Below are positions 34,915-42,828 of a DNA stretch of 64,000 nt, piece by piece. The DNA comes from Slackia isoflavoniconvertens. Lineage in GTDB: Bacteria > Actinomycetota > Coriobacteriia > Coriobacteriales > Eggerthellaceae. Each line of letters starts with the position of its first letter. Within the stretch, counting starts at the first letter, position 1. Location of the stretch: contig NZ_QIBZ01000004.1 in assembly GCF_003725955.1 (NCBI RefSeq), positions 1 to 64,000 of the forward strand, read 5' to 3'. Made by a program: the position numbers and the translations under genes. The notes under the pieces are model-generated. The model had not been told where the DNA came from. It searched no databases and worked only from the letters and a program-made list of their open reading frames with translations.

Positions 34915-34944
34915 CCTATTATATACAGGGTTGATAGGATTATA
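34915..34944. promoter_or_regulatory. candidate operator and minus-strand -10 elements in the rrf2/cysK gap
   Basis: CCTAT (34915-34919) and ATAGG (34934-34938) form an inverted repeat. TATAAT occurs twice on the minus strand (34923-34918 and 34944-34939), about 55-75 bp before the rrf2-type start. An autoregulatory site is likely by position only. Confidence 0.45.
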
Positions 34945-34994
34945 TGAAAAATGTCGAGATGCTTTTAGCCGATAGAAAAAATTCGGGTGGGTGC

Positions 34995-35022
34995 TTGACA
35001 CGTGTTCTCCAAATCATAAAAT
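34995..35022 (+). promoter_or_regulatory. promoter of the leader ORF and cysK
   Basis: TTGACA at 34995-35000 and TAAAAT at 35017-35022, spacer 16 bp: a near-consensus sigma70 promoter. The untranslated region from here to cysK is about 155 nt and contains the small ORF described next. Confidence 0.85.
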
Positions 35023-35051
35023 ACCGTTATACCTACAGGAAAGGTGGGAAT

Positions 35052-35135
35052 ATGGAAATGAGGCATTGGAAGAGGGATGGCGTGGCGTCGTGCGCCGGCG
35101 AACGATGTCGATGTTTGCGTGCCAGCGAACGGTAA
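35052..35135 (+). CDS. 27-residue Cys-containing leader peptide upstream of cysK
   Basis: The ORF starts with MEMRHWKRDG and ends GERCRCLRASER, with three Cys codons (35091, 35106, 35112). A strong ribosome binding site, AAAGGTGGG, precedes the ATG. It lies between a good promoter and cysK, and its stop codon falls within the loop of a hairpin followed by a T-rich stretch. This is the layout of an attenuation leader sensing cysteinyl-tRNA, as described for Cys-rich upstream ORFs of actinobacteria. The peptide itself has no recognisable domain. The regulatory role is inferred. Confidence 0.55.
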   Translation: MEMRHWKRDGVASCAGERCRCLRASER

Positions 35136-35155
35136 GTTCGCGCTCGTTTTGTTTT
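35125..35155 (+). promoter_or_regulatory. possible attenuator hairpin overlapping the leader stop
   Basis: GCGAAC (35125-35130) pairs with GTTCGC (35136-35141) over the loop GGTAA, followed by GCTCGTTTTGTTTT. A second GCGAAC at 35098-35103, inside the leader ORF, could pair with the same GTTCGC, giving two exclusive structures. The stems are only 6 bp, so this is tentative. Confidence 0.4.
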
Positions 35156-35182
35156 CACCCCATTTTATAAAAGGAGATTCCC

Positions 35183-36112
35183 ATGGCTGTATACACTTCC
35201 ATTGACCAGCTTATTGGCAACACGCCGCTTCTGGAGCTCAGCAATATCGAGAAGAACCTCGACCTGAAAGCGAAGGTGCTCGTAAAGCTCGAGTATTTCA
35301 ACCCCGCGGGTTCTGTGAAAGATCGTATCGCGAAGGCGATGCTTGACGATGCCGAAGCTGCGGGCAAGCTGAACAAAGATTCTGTGATCATTGAGCCTAC
35401 GAGCGGCAATACGGGCGTCGGCTTGGCTTCGGTTGCTGCGGCTCGCGGCTATCGACTCATCATCACGATGCCCGAGACCATGTCTGTCGAGCGTCGTTTG
35501 CTCATGAAAGCTTACGGTGCCGAACTGGTGCTTACCGATGGTGCCAAGGGCATGAAGGGCGCTATTGCGAAAGCGGAAGAACTTACCGCCGAGATTCCGA
35601 ACAGCTTCATCGCGGGCCAGTTCACCAATCCTGCAAACCCTCAGGCCCATATCAAAACCACGGGTCCCGAGATTTGGAATGATACCGAGGGCAAGGTTGA
35701 TGTCTTTGTTGCGGGCGTTGGAACGGGCGGCACGGTGACCGGCGTTGGCAAATATCTGAAATCCCAGAACCCCGATGTGAAGGTTGTCGCCGTTGAGCCT
35801 GCGAGCTCTCCCGTGCTTTCGAAGGGCACTGCTGGCGCCCACAAGATTCAGGGCATTGGCGCAGGCTTTGTGCCCGACACGCTTGACACGAGCGTCTACG
35901 ATGAGGTTATTGCCGTTGAAAACGACGATGCGTTCGAGACGGGCCGTCTGGTTGGCCATTCCGAAGGCGTTCTCGTGGGCATTTCGTCTGGCGCCGCCGT
36001 CTGGGCTGCGATTGAGCTTGCCAAGCGCCCCGAAAACGAGGGCAAAACCATCGTTGCTCTTCTTGCAGACACGGGTGAGCGTTACCTTTCTACTCCGCTG
36101 TTTACTGAATAG
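35183..36112 (+). CDS. cysK: cysteine synthase A (O-acetylserine sulfhydrylase)
   Basis: 309 residues. It makes cysteine from O-acetylserine and sulfide using PLP. The PLP lysine is in [11 protein letters not shown], the substrate loop is [12 protein letters not shown], and [14 protein letters not shown] and [11 protein letters not shown] are the phosphate-binding and C-terminal motifs. AAAAGGAG 6 nt upstream supports the ATG. No serine acetyltransferase gene is adjacent. Expression is likely tuned by the divergent Rrf2 regulator and possibly by the leader ORF. Confidence 0.96.
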   Translation: MAVYTSIDQLIGNTPLLELSNIEKNLDLKAKVLVKLEYFNPAGSVKDRIAKAMLDDAEAAGKLNKDSVIIEPTSGNTGVGLASVAAARGYRLIITMPETMSVERRLLMKAYGAELVLTDGAKGMKGAIAKAEELTAEIPNSFIAGQFTNPANPQAHIKTTGPEIWNDTEGKVDVFVAGVGTGGTVTGVGKYLKSQNPDVKVVAVEPASSPVLSKGTAGAHKIQGIGAGFVPDTLDTSVYDEVIAVENDDAFETGRLVGHSEGVLVGISSGAAVWAAIELAKRPENEGKTIVALLADTGERYLSTPLFTE

Positions 36113-36131
36113 CTGCCGTTGAAATGAAATG

Positions 36132-36160
36132 AAAGCCGCGATTGCCTATCGCGGCTTTTT
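36132..36160 (+). terminator. terminator after cysK
   Basis: AAAGCCGCGAT (36132-36142) and ATCGCGGCTTT (36148-36158), a perfect 11-bp stem with a 5-nt loop, followed by TT. Confidence 0.92.
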
Positions 36161-36244
36161 GTTTGTCGAAATGAATTATGCTTGCTGCTGAAATTCGACA
36201 CCGTGGCGCGATGCTTTGCTTTGCGCATTCGATTAAGGATCACC

Positions 36245-37417
36245 ATGCAAGAGCCTGCTTGCAATGCTTATTTGAATAATGCTGCAACCACACCCGTTAT
36301 CGATGAGGCGATTGAAGCGATGAATGACGTGTTGCGCCATGCATGGGGCAATCCATCTTCGTCTCATAGGGTGGGCTATGCCGCGAAAGAGGCGCTCGAA
36401 CAATCGCGTGCCACGATTGCCGAATGCCTTGGCGTCGACGCCGACGAGATCTTCTTTACCTCCGGTGCGACCGAGGCCAATAACCTCGCCGTGCGCGGGG
36501 CTTGCATGGCGCGTAAGGGCGAATCGCGCCGCATTGTGACGTCTTCCCTCGAACATGCTTCTGTTACAAGGTCGGTTCGTGGCATGCGGCGCGAGGGCTG
36601 GGATGTTGAGCATATTGAAGACGTCGCGGGCAATTTTGACATGGAGCAGCTGCATCGCGCTTTGCTCAAGCCCACGACGCTTATTTCTGTGATGCGCGTT
36701 CAAAACGAGCTCGGCTGGCTGCTTCCCGTTCCCGAAATCGTCGCTGCTCGCGACGAACTCGCCCCGAGCGCTCTTGTTCATTGCGATGCGACGCAATCAT
36801 TTGGAAAGCTGCAAACGCTTCCCCGCGATTGGGGGGTCGATCTGCTCACCATTGCCGGCCATAAAATCGGCGGGCCGCGCGGTATTGGCGCGCTCTATGT
36901 GAAGCGCGGCACGCAGATGTTCACCAATGCATTTGGCGGGGGCCAGGAGCGGGGCCTGCGGTCGGGCACCGAGCCGGTGTTTTTGGCTGCGGGATTTGCC
37001 GTTGCTGCAAAAAAGGCTTGTGAGAATCGCGAGGCGAATCTCGCTCACGCCTATGGATTGAAAGCGCGTTTTGTCGAAGGACTGCACGATGCCGCCCCTG
37101 ATGCCATCGTAAACTCCCGCGACGATGGCTCGCCGTATATCGTGAACGTGTCGCTGCCGAGCCTCTTCAGCCAAGATTTGCTTGACTTCTTGGGCGAGCG
37201 GGGCATTTTCATATCTAAAGCTTCCGCATGTACCGAAAACCATACGACCGTTCCTAAAGGCACATGGCGTCCGAAGCACCCCTTGAGCCTTCAGGCGGCC
37301 GGAATTCCCTTGAAGCTCGGTAAATCGACGATTCGCGTAAGCTTTGGCTTCGATACCACGGTTGAAGAGGTTGACCTGCTTTTGCAGGGGATCAAAGATT
37401 TTTCGAATATGGGCTAG
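36245..37417 (+). CDS. cysteine desulfurase, NifS/IscS family
   Basis: 390 residues. It removes sulfur from cysteine as a protein persulfide for Fe-S clusters or thio-modification. The fold-type I PLP protein shows YLNNAATTPV, FFTSGATEANNLAVRG, the PLP lysine in TIAGHKIGGPRG and the C-terminal RVSFGFDTTVEEVD. The catalytic Cys lies in ISKASACTENHT, which departs from the usual SGSAC form. The ATG at 36245 follows AAGGAT; the frame upstream to 36182 is probably untranslated. A scaffold gene (iscU) is not adjacent. Confidence 0.9.
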   Translation: MQEPACNAYLNNAATTPVIDEAIEAMNDVLRHAWGNPSSSHRVGYAAKEALEQSRATIAECLGVDADEIFFTSGATEANNLAVRGACMARKGESRRIVTSSLEHASVTRSVRGMRREGWDVEHIEDVAGNFDMEQLHRALLKPTTLISVMRVQNELGWLLPVPEIVAARDELAPSALVHCDATQSFGKLQTLPRDWGVDLLTIAGHKIGGPRGIGALYVKRGTQMFTNAFGGGQERGLRSGTEPVFLAAGFAVAAKKACENREANLAHAYGLKARFVEGLHDAAPDAIVNSRDDGSPYIVNVSLPSLFSQDLLDFLGERGIFISKASACTENHTTVPKGTWRPKHPLSLQAAGIPLKLGKSTIRVSFGFDTTVEEVDLLLQGIKDFSNMG

Positions 37418-37463
37418 CTGATGCCTCGTGTACCATAGGTCAAGGGAAGATGAGAGGGAAATC

Positions 37464-37946
37464 ATGAAACTTAATCCTGAATATGTCAAAGTCGCATCGA
37501 AGATGATTGATGAAAGCCCCTATCTCAAGCTGCTTGGCACCACGACTGAGCTGCTTGATGCCGGCCATTATCGTTGTCGCATGGAGCTTGACCGAAAGCA
37601 TACGAACATGTTCGGTGGCATTAATGGGGGAGTGAATGCTGGGCTGCTCGATTCTGTGACGTATTGGTGCCTGTTGTGCTGCATGCCTGAAGACGTGGGC
37701 TACACCACCATTGACCTTACGGTGAACGACATGCACTCCGCCCACAGCGGAATCATTTATGCCGAGGGTGAAGTTATCAAGCACGGCCGAACTATAAGTC
37801 TTACCGAGGGGCGTATCACCGACGAAAAGGGAACCCTTATCGCATATGGCACGTCGAAATTGTTTGCTTCGCCCACAATCCAGCCCATGTCGCTCGCTGC
37901 GGAATATCTCGGAATTGGAGCCATGCCGCCGAAGTTTATCGATTAA
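37464..37946 (+). CDS. PaaI-family hot-dog thioesterase
   Basis: 160 residues with a single hot-dog domain. HTNMFGGINGGVNAGLLDSV matches the catalytic helix region of PaaI/YigI-like thioesterases, followed by VGYTTIDLTVNDMHSAHSGI and AEGEVIKHGRTISLTEGRI. The family hydrolyses acyl-CoA thioesters of varied chain. The start follows GAGAGGGA. It is 46 nt after the desulfurase, so co-transcription is possible. Substrate unknown. Confidence 0.85.
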   Translation: MKLNPEYVKVASKMIDESPYLKLLGTTTELLDAGHYRCRMELDRKHTNMFGGINGGVNAGLLDSVTYWCLLCCMPEDVGYTTIDLTVNDMHSAHSGIIYAEGEVIKHGRTISLTEGRITDEKGTLIAYGTSKLFASPTIQPMSLAAEYLGIGAMPPKFID

Positions 37947-38218
37947 TTCGTCATTTCACTTTGTTAAGCGCACGGGCGCGCTGGCACTTCGATTCGTTTG
38001 GAAGCCTTGAATAACACTTGGCAATTTTTCCCATGTGCGTCGACGAGCGTACCTTTGCTTTTTTCGATTGAATTCTTCATGCATAGAGCATTGATTTTAT
38101 GCGGTGCCGGTGTGGTGGCGCTTTGTGCGTCATGCGTCGAAACGATAACGGGCATAGAAACATTCTTGCAACAGAATTAAAGTGGCTCTATTACAGGTCT
38201 CGTTTGTTGGGGGAATGC

Positions 38219-39880
38219 ATGGTGTTGAACGCTTTCGTCGAATCGGTTGAAACGCAGGCGGCCATAGCGCCCTGGGCGATTGCTTTCGAGGCCGATTCCT
38301 GCTGCATGACGTATGGCGAACTCTCGTCGGCGTCGAACGCCATTGCCGCAAAGCTTCGCGAAATGACGTCTGATCGCTTCCCGGTCGTGGTTTTCGGCCA
38401 TAAGGATTTTCGCATGGTTGCGAGCTTCCTTGGTTGCTTGAAAAGTGGCCATGCCTTTGTACCCGTCGACGTGGAGCTTCCCGCATCGCGTATTGGCGAT
38501 ATCTTATCCCAGCTTGATTCTCCCTTCGTCGTGTGCGCTGCGCCTTTGTCTGGGGCGTTGGCTCCTTATGTCGCCACCGATCGCGTGCTCGATATATCCG
38601 GCTTTTCTGACCCCGCCGCGCTTATCGACGCGTTTTCTGGCTGCGGCGTGCCTGCGAGCGATACATGGGTGAGCGGTGAGGAAACGCAATATATCATCTT
38701 CACGTCGGGCTCTACAGGCAAGCCGAAAGGTATCGAGATTTCGGCGAACAATGTGTGCAATTTCATGCAATGGGTGCGCACGTTTCCTGCAGTTCGCGAG
38801 GGCGGCCAGGTGTTTCTCGATCAGCCGCCGTATTCGTTCGACCTTTCCGAATATGAGTTGGTCGGAGCGCTCTCGACGGGCGGCCGCCTGCATGCCGTTT
38901 CCCATGAGCTCACGGCTGACACGCGCTCGTTGTTCGCCGATTTGGCGAAATCTGACGTGTCGGTATGGGTTTCGACCCCCTCGTTCGCTGATTTGTGCCT
39001 GGTCGACCCTTCGTTTTCCGAAAGCATGCTTCCAAGCGTGAAGCTCTTTCTTTTCTGCGGCGAGGCGTTGCGCCATGCGACGGCCGCCGCGCTCCGTGAG
39101 CGTTTTCCGCATGCCATTGTGGCGAACACGTATGGCCCAACGGAATCGACCGTGGCCGTGACGTATTGCGAGATCGGGGAAGCAGAACTTGCGAGCGACG
39201 CGCCTCTGCCGGCGGGTGCGCCGCGACCTGGTACCGAGATTCGCATTTGCGACCCGGAGACGGGAGAGCCGTGTGCGACAGGCGATTCGGGCGAAATCGT
39301 TATCGTGGGCGACACGGTGGCAAAGGGCTATTATCGCAACCCCGAGAAAACTCAAAAGGCGTTTTCTCAATCGTCGCTCTGTGATGGAACGCAGGTGCGC
39401 GCGTATCGCACGGGCGATGCGGGGCATGTGGATGAACAGGGAGTTTTGCATTGCGAAGGTCGCTTCGACTCCCTCATCAAGCTCCACGGCTTCCGTATTG
39501 AGCTCGAAGATGTCGAAGAAAACATTCGCGCGCTCAGGGGCGTGAAGCAAGCGTGCGTCGTGCCGGTGGTTCATAAGGAAAGCATCGCGTATTTAAAGGC
39601 GTTCATCGTTCTGCAAAAGCACCCCGACGGAACGCCGGCGTATGAGGAGTTCGAGTCCGATGCGGCGGATTGCGCTGCTTGTTGCGACAACGGGGAGGGA
39701 AAGGTCGAAGTTCCCTCAAAACTCGATCTGGAGCGCTCGCTTAAGGCGTCGCTTGCTGCGCGCATTCCCGAATATATGGTTCCTCGTCGCTTCGCCCTTA
39801 TTGACGAAATGCCCTTGACTCCTAACGGGAAAATCGACCGCAAAGCGCTTGCGGCATCTTCGCGCTGCAAGCGCGCGTAA
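38219..39880 (+). CDS. dltA: D-alanine--D-alanyl carrier protein ligase DltA
   Basis: 553 residues. It activates D-alanine with ATP and loads it on DltC for decoration of teichoic or related cell-envelope polymers. The ANL adenylation fold is shown by FTSGSTGKPKG (161-171), NTYGPTESTVAVTY, YRTGDAGHVDEQG and NGKIDRKAL with the catalytic Lys. The protein exceeds typical DltA (about 500-510) partly through a Cys/Asp/Glu-rich insert (about 485-500) before the C-terminal subdomain. The ATG at 38219 has GGGGGAA a few bases upstream; longer frames lack support. The 270-bp gap before it shows no clear promoter. Confidence 0.93.
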   Translation: MVLNAFVESVETQAAIAPWAIAFEADSCCMTYGELSSASNAIAAKLREMTSDRFPVVVFGHKDFRMVASFLGCLKSGHAFVPVDVELPASRIGDILSQLDSPFVVCAAPLSGALAPYVATDRVLDISGFSDPAALIDAFSGCGVPASDTWVSGEETQYIIFTSGSTGKPKGIEISANNVCNFMQWVRTFPAVREGGQVFLDQPPYSFDLSEYELVGALSTGGRLHAVSHELTADTRSLFADLAKSDVSVWVSTPSFADLCLVDPSFSESMLPSVKLFLFCGEALRHATAAALRERFPHAIVANTYGPTESTVAVTYCEIGEAELASDAPLPAGAPRPGTEIRICDPETGEPCATGDSGEIVIVGDTVAKGYYRNPEKTQKAFSQSSLCDGTQVRAYRTGDAGHVDEQGVLHCEGRFDSLIKLHGFRIELEDVEENIRALRGVKQACVVPVVHKESIAYLKAFIVLQKHPDGTPAYEEFESDAADCAACCDNGEGKVEVPSKLDLERSLKASLAARIPEYMVPRRFALIDEMPLTPNGKIDRKALAASSRCKRA

Positions 39881-39890
39881 GCTGGTCGTT

Positions 39891-41051
39891 ATGTCGTTTT
39901 ACGCTGATCCCAGTTTTTTCGTCTTGCTTTTCGTTGCTGTCGTGGGCGCGGCGGTGCTTGGCTTGCTCGAAAAACCCCTGAAGTGGTATGGCCTCGTTGC
40001 GTCATTGTTCTTTGTGGCCCTGCTTTTCATGAACGATGCTGCGCAATTTGCCTGCTTCGTGCTGTTTTTGGCGTCATCTGTCGCGGGATGTGCCCTAATC
40101 ATGCGCACACCGAAATCGAAATGGAGCTTTCGCATAGCGCTTGCGTTTACGCTGTACCCGCTTGTCGTATGCAAGGTGAGCGGTGCGTTTGATGCGAGCC
40201 TGCTTGGCTTTGCGGGCATTTCATATTTGACGTTCAAAGCAACTCAGGTTGTTATTGAAGTGCACGATGGCATCATTGAACGCATGAGCCCAAGCGATTG
40301 GCTGTGCTTCATCGTGTTCTTCCCCGTTTTTACCTCGGGACCGATTGACCGCAGCCGTCGTTTTGTCGAGGACCTTCATGCGACGCGTTCGCGCGACGAA
40401 TATGCTGGGCTTCTCGCTCGAGGCATAGTGCTCATTGCGGCTGGTATGGTCTACAAAATGGTTATTGCCGCCTATATCTTCCGCCTCTATGACCCTCATG
40501 GGTGGGGAAATGCGGGGCTTGGCGATGAGCTGTGGCAGCAGGTCATCATCGCCTATCAATATGGCCTGTATTTGTTCTTCGATTTCGCGGGCTACAGTCT
40601 TATGGCGATGGGCGCGAGCTATTGCTTCGGTATTCGCACGCCGCGTAACTTCCGCGCCCCGTTTTTGGCGGTCGATATTAAAGATTTCTGGAATCGTTGG
40701 CACATCACGCTTTCCTTTTGGCTGCGTGACTTCGTGTTCATGCGTTTCTCGCGTTTCGCGTTGAAGCATAAGCTGTTTAAAAAACGTTTGCGCGTTGCCC
40801 AATGCGGTTTCATGGTGAACATGCTTCTTATGGGCGCATGGCATGGTCTATCTGCCAATTATTTGCTATATGGCCTGTTCCACGGCGTGTTGCTCGCGGC
40901 GACGGAAGCGTTTCAGAAAACGAAATTCTATAAAGCGCATAAGAAGGAACTGTGGTTTCGGGGCGTATCGTGGTTCGTGACGATGCAAGCGGTATTTTTC
41001 GGCTTTGCATTGTTTTCGGGACAAATCACGCGTCTCGCATGTGGTGCGTGA
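39891..41051 (+). CDS. dltB: DltB, MBOAT-family D-alanyl transferase
   Basis: 386 residues and about 11 membrane helices. It moves D-alanyl groups from DltC across the membrane. The MBOAT signature is present: NRWHITLSFWLRDFVF and the invariant His in GAWHGLSANYLLYGLFHG. SGPIDRSRRF is also typical. The start is ATG 39891, 11 nt after dltA, with only a weak ribosome binding site, so translation is likely coupled. Confidence 0.95.
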   Translation: MSFYADPSFFVLLFVAVVGAAVLGLLEKPLKWYGLVASLFFVALLFMNDAAQFACFVLFLASSVAGCALIMRTPKSKWSFRIALAFTLYPLVVCKVSGAFDASLLGFAGISYLTFKATQVVIEVHDGIIERMSPSDWLCFIVFFPVFTSGPIDRSRRFVEDLHATRSRDEYAGLLARGIVLIAAGMVYKMVIAAYIFRLYDPHGWGNAGLGDELWQQVIIAYQYGLYLFFDFAGYSLMAMGASYCFGIRTPRNFRAPFLAVDIKDFWNRWHITLSFWLRDFVFMRFSRFALKHKLFKKRLRVAQCGFMVNMLLMGAWHGLSANYLLYGLFHGVLLAATEAFQKTKFYKAHKKELWFRGVSWFVTMQAVFFGFALFSGQITRLACGA

Positions 41052-41122
41052 TGCGTGACGTTGAGTGCGAAGCGAATTGAAGAGTGAAAACGCCGCGAGG
41101 CGTTGTTAGAAAGGAGACGGCA

Positions 41123-41377
41123 ATGGCAACGATGACTCACGAGGAAGTCGAAGAGAAGATGCTCGACATGCTCGAGGAGGTATGCGGTGACGAAGAGGTT
41201 CGCGATCATCGCGATGAAGACCTTTTCGAGCTCGGCTCCCTCGATTCTATGGCGGCGGTTGAGCTGCTCGTCGATATCGAGGATGAATTCGACGTTTCGA
41301 TTGCTCCTACCGAAGTTGAGCGTGAAGAGATGAATACGGTGAACCTGATTATCGAACAGGTTGAGAAACGCCTGTAA
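41123..41377 (+). CDS. dltC: D-alanyl carrier protein DltC
   Basis: 84 residues, acidic, four-helix acyl-carrier fold. Ser42 in ELGSLDSMAAVELL is the 4'-phosphopantetheine attachment site. It carries D-alanine from DltA to DltB. The ATG at 41123 follows AAGGAG by 6 nt; an in-frame ATG at 41084 is unsupported. Confidence 0.94.
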   Translation: MATMTHEEVEEKMLDMLEEVCGDEEVRDHRDEDLFELGSLDSMAAVELLVDIEDEFDVSIAPTEVEREEMNTVNLIIEQVEKRL

Positions 41378-41412
41378 GGCTCACGAATACGATGAAGGAA
41401 AGGAGGTGCGTT

Positions 41413-42615
41413 TTGGCCGAAAAGGCACCTGAAGAGAAGGTTTCGGGCATGCTTCTTCTTAAGGGCGTTGTGGCCGGTCTTGTCGCAATCGCCCTTGTGA
41501 TGGGCGGCGTTTGCTGCGCGCTTCCACGCCAGGGCGATGTGGCCGACCAAACGCGCCTCTACGATTATGTCTATTCGGGTACGAAATCGGAAAGCGTCGA
41601 CTTCACGACGACGAACATGAGCGACGACGGCATTCTGACGTTTGGCACGTCGGAGCTCTATATTTCATCGCCGCTGGTGAATCAATGCCCTCAGAAAGTG
41701 TTTGGCGAAAGCGTGAGCGGCGTCGATATGACGTACGTGGGCGAGGCGTTCGACCAAAGCCTCTGGCAGGCGATTGCCGCCGGGGCATATGCGCCGGCAT
41801 CGAAGAATCGCAAAGTGGTGCTCATGCTTTCGCCGCAGTGGTTCTTCAAAGGCAACGGTCAGCAGTCGAAGCTCTCATCGAAGTTTTCATATCAGCTGTA
41901 CAAGGGTTTTTTGGAAAACGACTCCATCAGCGATGAGACGAAGGCGTATGTCCGCCAGCGTCTTGAGACGCTCGGTGTTGACGGAACGCAAATTGCTGCC
42001 GCCAACGACGACACTTTTGTTGATGCGATTAATGACGCTGCGTATCAATTCTCAAATGACCTGCGCATTCGCAGTAAAATCGACGCATTGGTAAAAGGGT
42101 CGCCTAAGAATTCTCTGGTACGATCGGCTGGCGAGCCGACGGGGGAGCCCGACTGGGATGCGCTACTTTCCGATGCGCAGGCGCAAGGCGAGCAGTCGTG
42201 CACCAATAACGATTACGGCATCCATGACGCTTATTGGGATAAAAACTCTCAGTACAAAAGCGAGCAAAATCAAGATTTCGTGCATGCCGATGACGAATGG
42301 GCTGATTTCCAATGCTTCTTGAAGGTATGCAGGGAGGCGGGTCTTGAGCCGCTTGTTGTGATTCTGCCCATGCATGGCGGCTGGTATGACGAGATGGGTG
42401 TGACTTCTGACATCCGTGCCCAATTTTATGACCAGGCGCGCTCTTTGTGCGACGAGGCGGGCGTTGCCTATGCTGACTTTTCAAGCTGCGAATATGAAAA
42501 ATATTTCCTGTGTGATACGGTGCATCCGGGCTGGATTGGCTGGGTGCGCATCGAGCATGCTGTGTATGATTTCGTGAATGGCCAAGATAATGCATTCCTA
42601 GGTGGTGCAGAATGA
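41413..42615 (+). CDS. dltD: DltD, D-alanyl esterase/transferase
   Basis: 400 residues. An N-terminal membrane anchor (about 12-36) is followed by an extracellular SGNH-like hydrolase domain. LTFGTSELYISS carries the catalytic Ser, and the terminal DTVHPGWIGWVRIEHAVYDF holds the Asp/His pair. It completes D-alanyl transfer to the polymer. The likely start is a TTG at 41413, 6 nt after a strong AGGAGG; an ATG at 41392 lacks a site. The stop overlaps the next small ORF as ATGA. Confidence 0.93.
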   Translation: MAEKAPEEKVSGMLLLKGVVAGLVAIALVMGGVCCALPRQGDVADQTRLYDYVYSGTKSESVDFTTTNMSDDGILTFGTSELYISSPLVNQCPQKVFGESVSGVDMTYVGEAFDQSLWQAIAAGAYAPASKNRKVVLMLSPQWFFKGNGQQSKLSSKFSYQLYKGFLENDSISDETKAYVRQRLETLGVDGTQIAAANDDTFVDAINDAAYQFSNDLRIRSKIDALVKGSPKNSLVRSAGEPTGEPDWDALLSDAQAQGEQSCTNNDYGIHDAYWDKNSQYKSEQNQDFVHADDEWADFQCFLKVCREAGLEPLVVILPMHGGWYDEMGVTSDIRAQFYDQARSLCDEAGVAYADFSSCEYEKYFLCDTVHPGWIGWVRIEHAVYDFVNGQDNAFLGGAE

Positions 42616-42812
42616 CATTTCGCCAGTTTATGAAAGAGCGTCCAAGCCTGCATACGATTTCTTGTGAAGTCATTGCGTTCGCCTGCGGCCACCCGATTGC
42701 TCTGACTGTTGGCGCCGGACTGTTCTTGTTGATTGCGGGCTGCCTTGTATTTTGGTACGAAGTATTTTCGGGTTTCGCAGAGCCTGTTCAATTCATTTAT
42801 GCTGCGTTTTAG
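42612..42812 (+). CDS. DltX-like small single-pass membrane protein
   Basis: 66 residues with one helix (about 28-50, IALTVGAGLFLLIAGCLVFW) and the C-terminus EPVQFIYAAF. Staphylococcal DltX ends in FIYNEF after one helix, and its C-terminal Tyr is the D-alanyl acceptor between DltB and DltD. Conserved FIY and terminal F here suggest the same role. In Firmicutes dltX precedes dltA; here it is the last core gene, overlapping dltD by 4 nt. The assignment rests on the short motif, size and position. Confidence 0.6.
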   Translation: MTFRQFMKERPSLHTISCEVIAFACGHPIALTVGAGLFLLIAGCLVFWYEVFSGFAEPVQFIYAAF

Positions 42813-42828
42813 CAGAGGATGTGGCGTA

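Noticed and set aside
37998-38180. Small hydrophobic frame before dltA
   Set aside because: It could encode a short membrane peptide, but no ribosome binding site, promoter or motif supports it; its C-terminus is unlike DltX.
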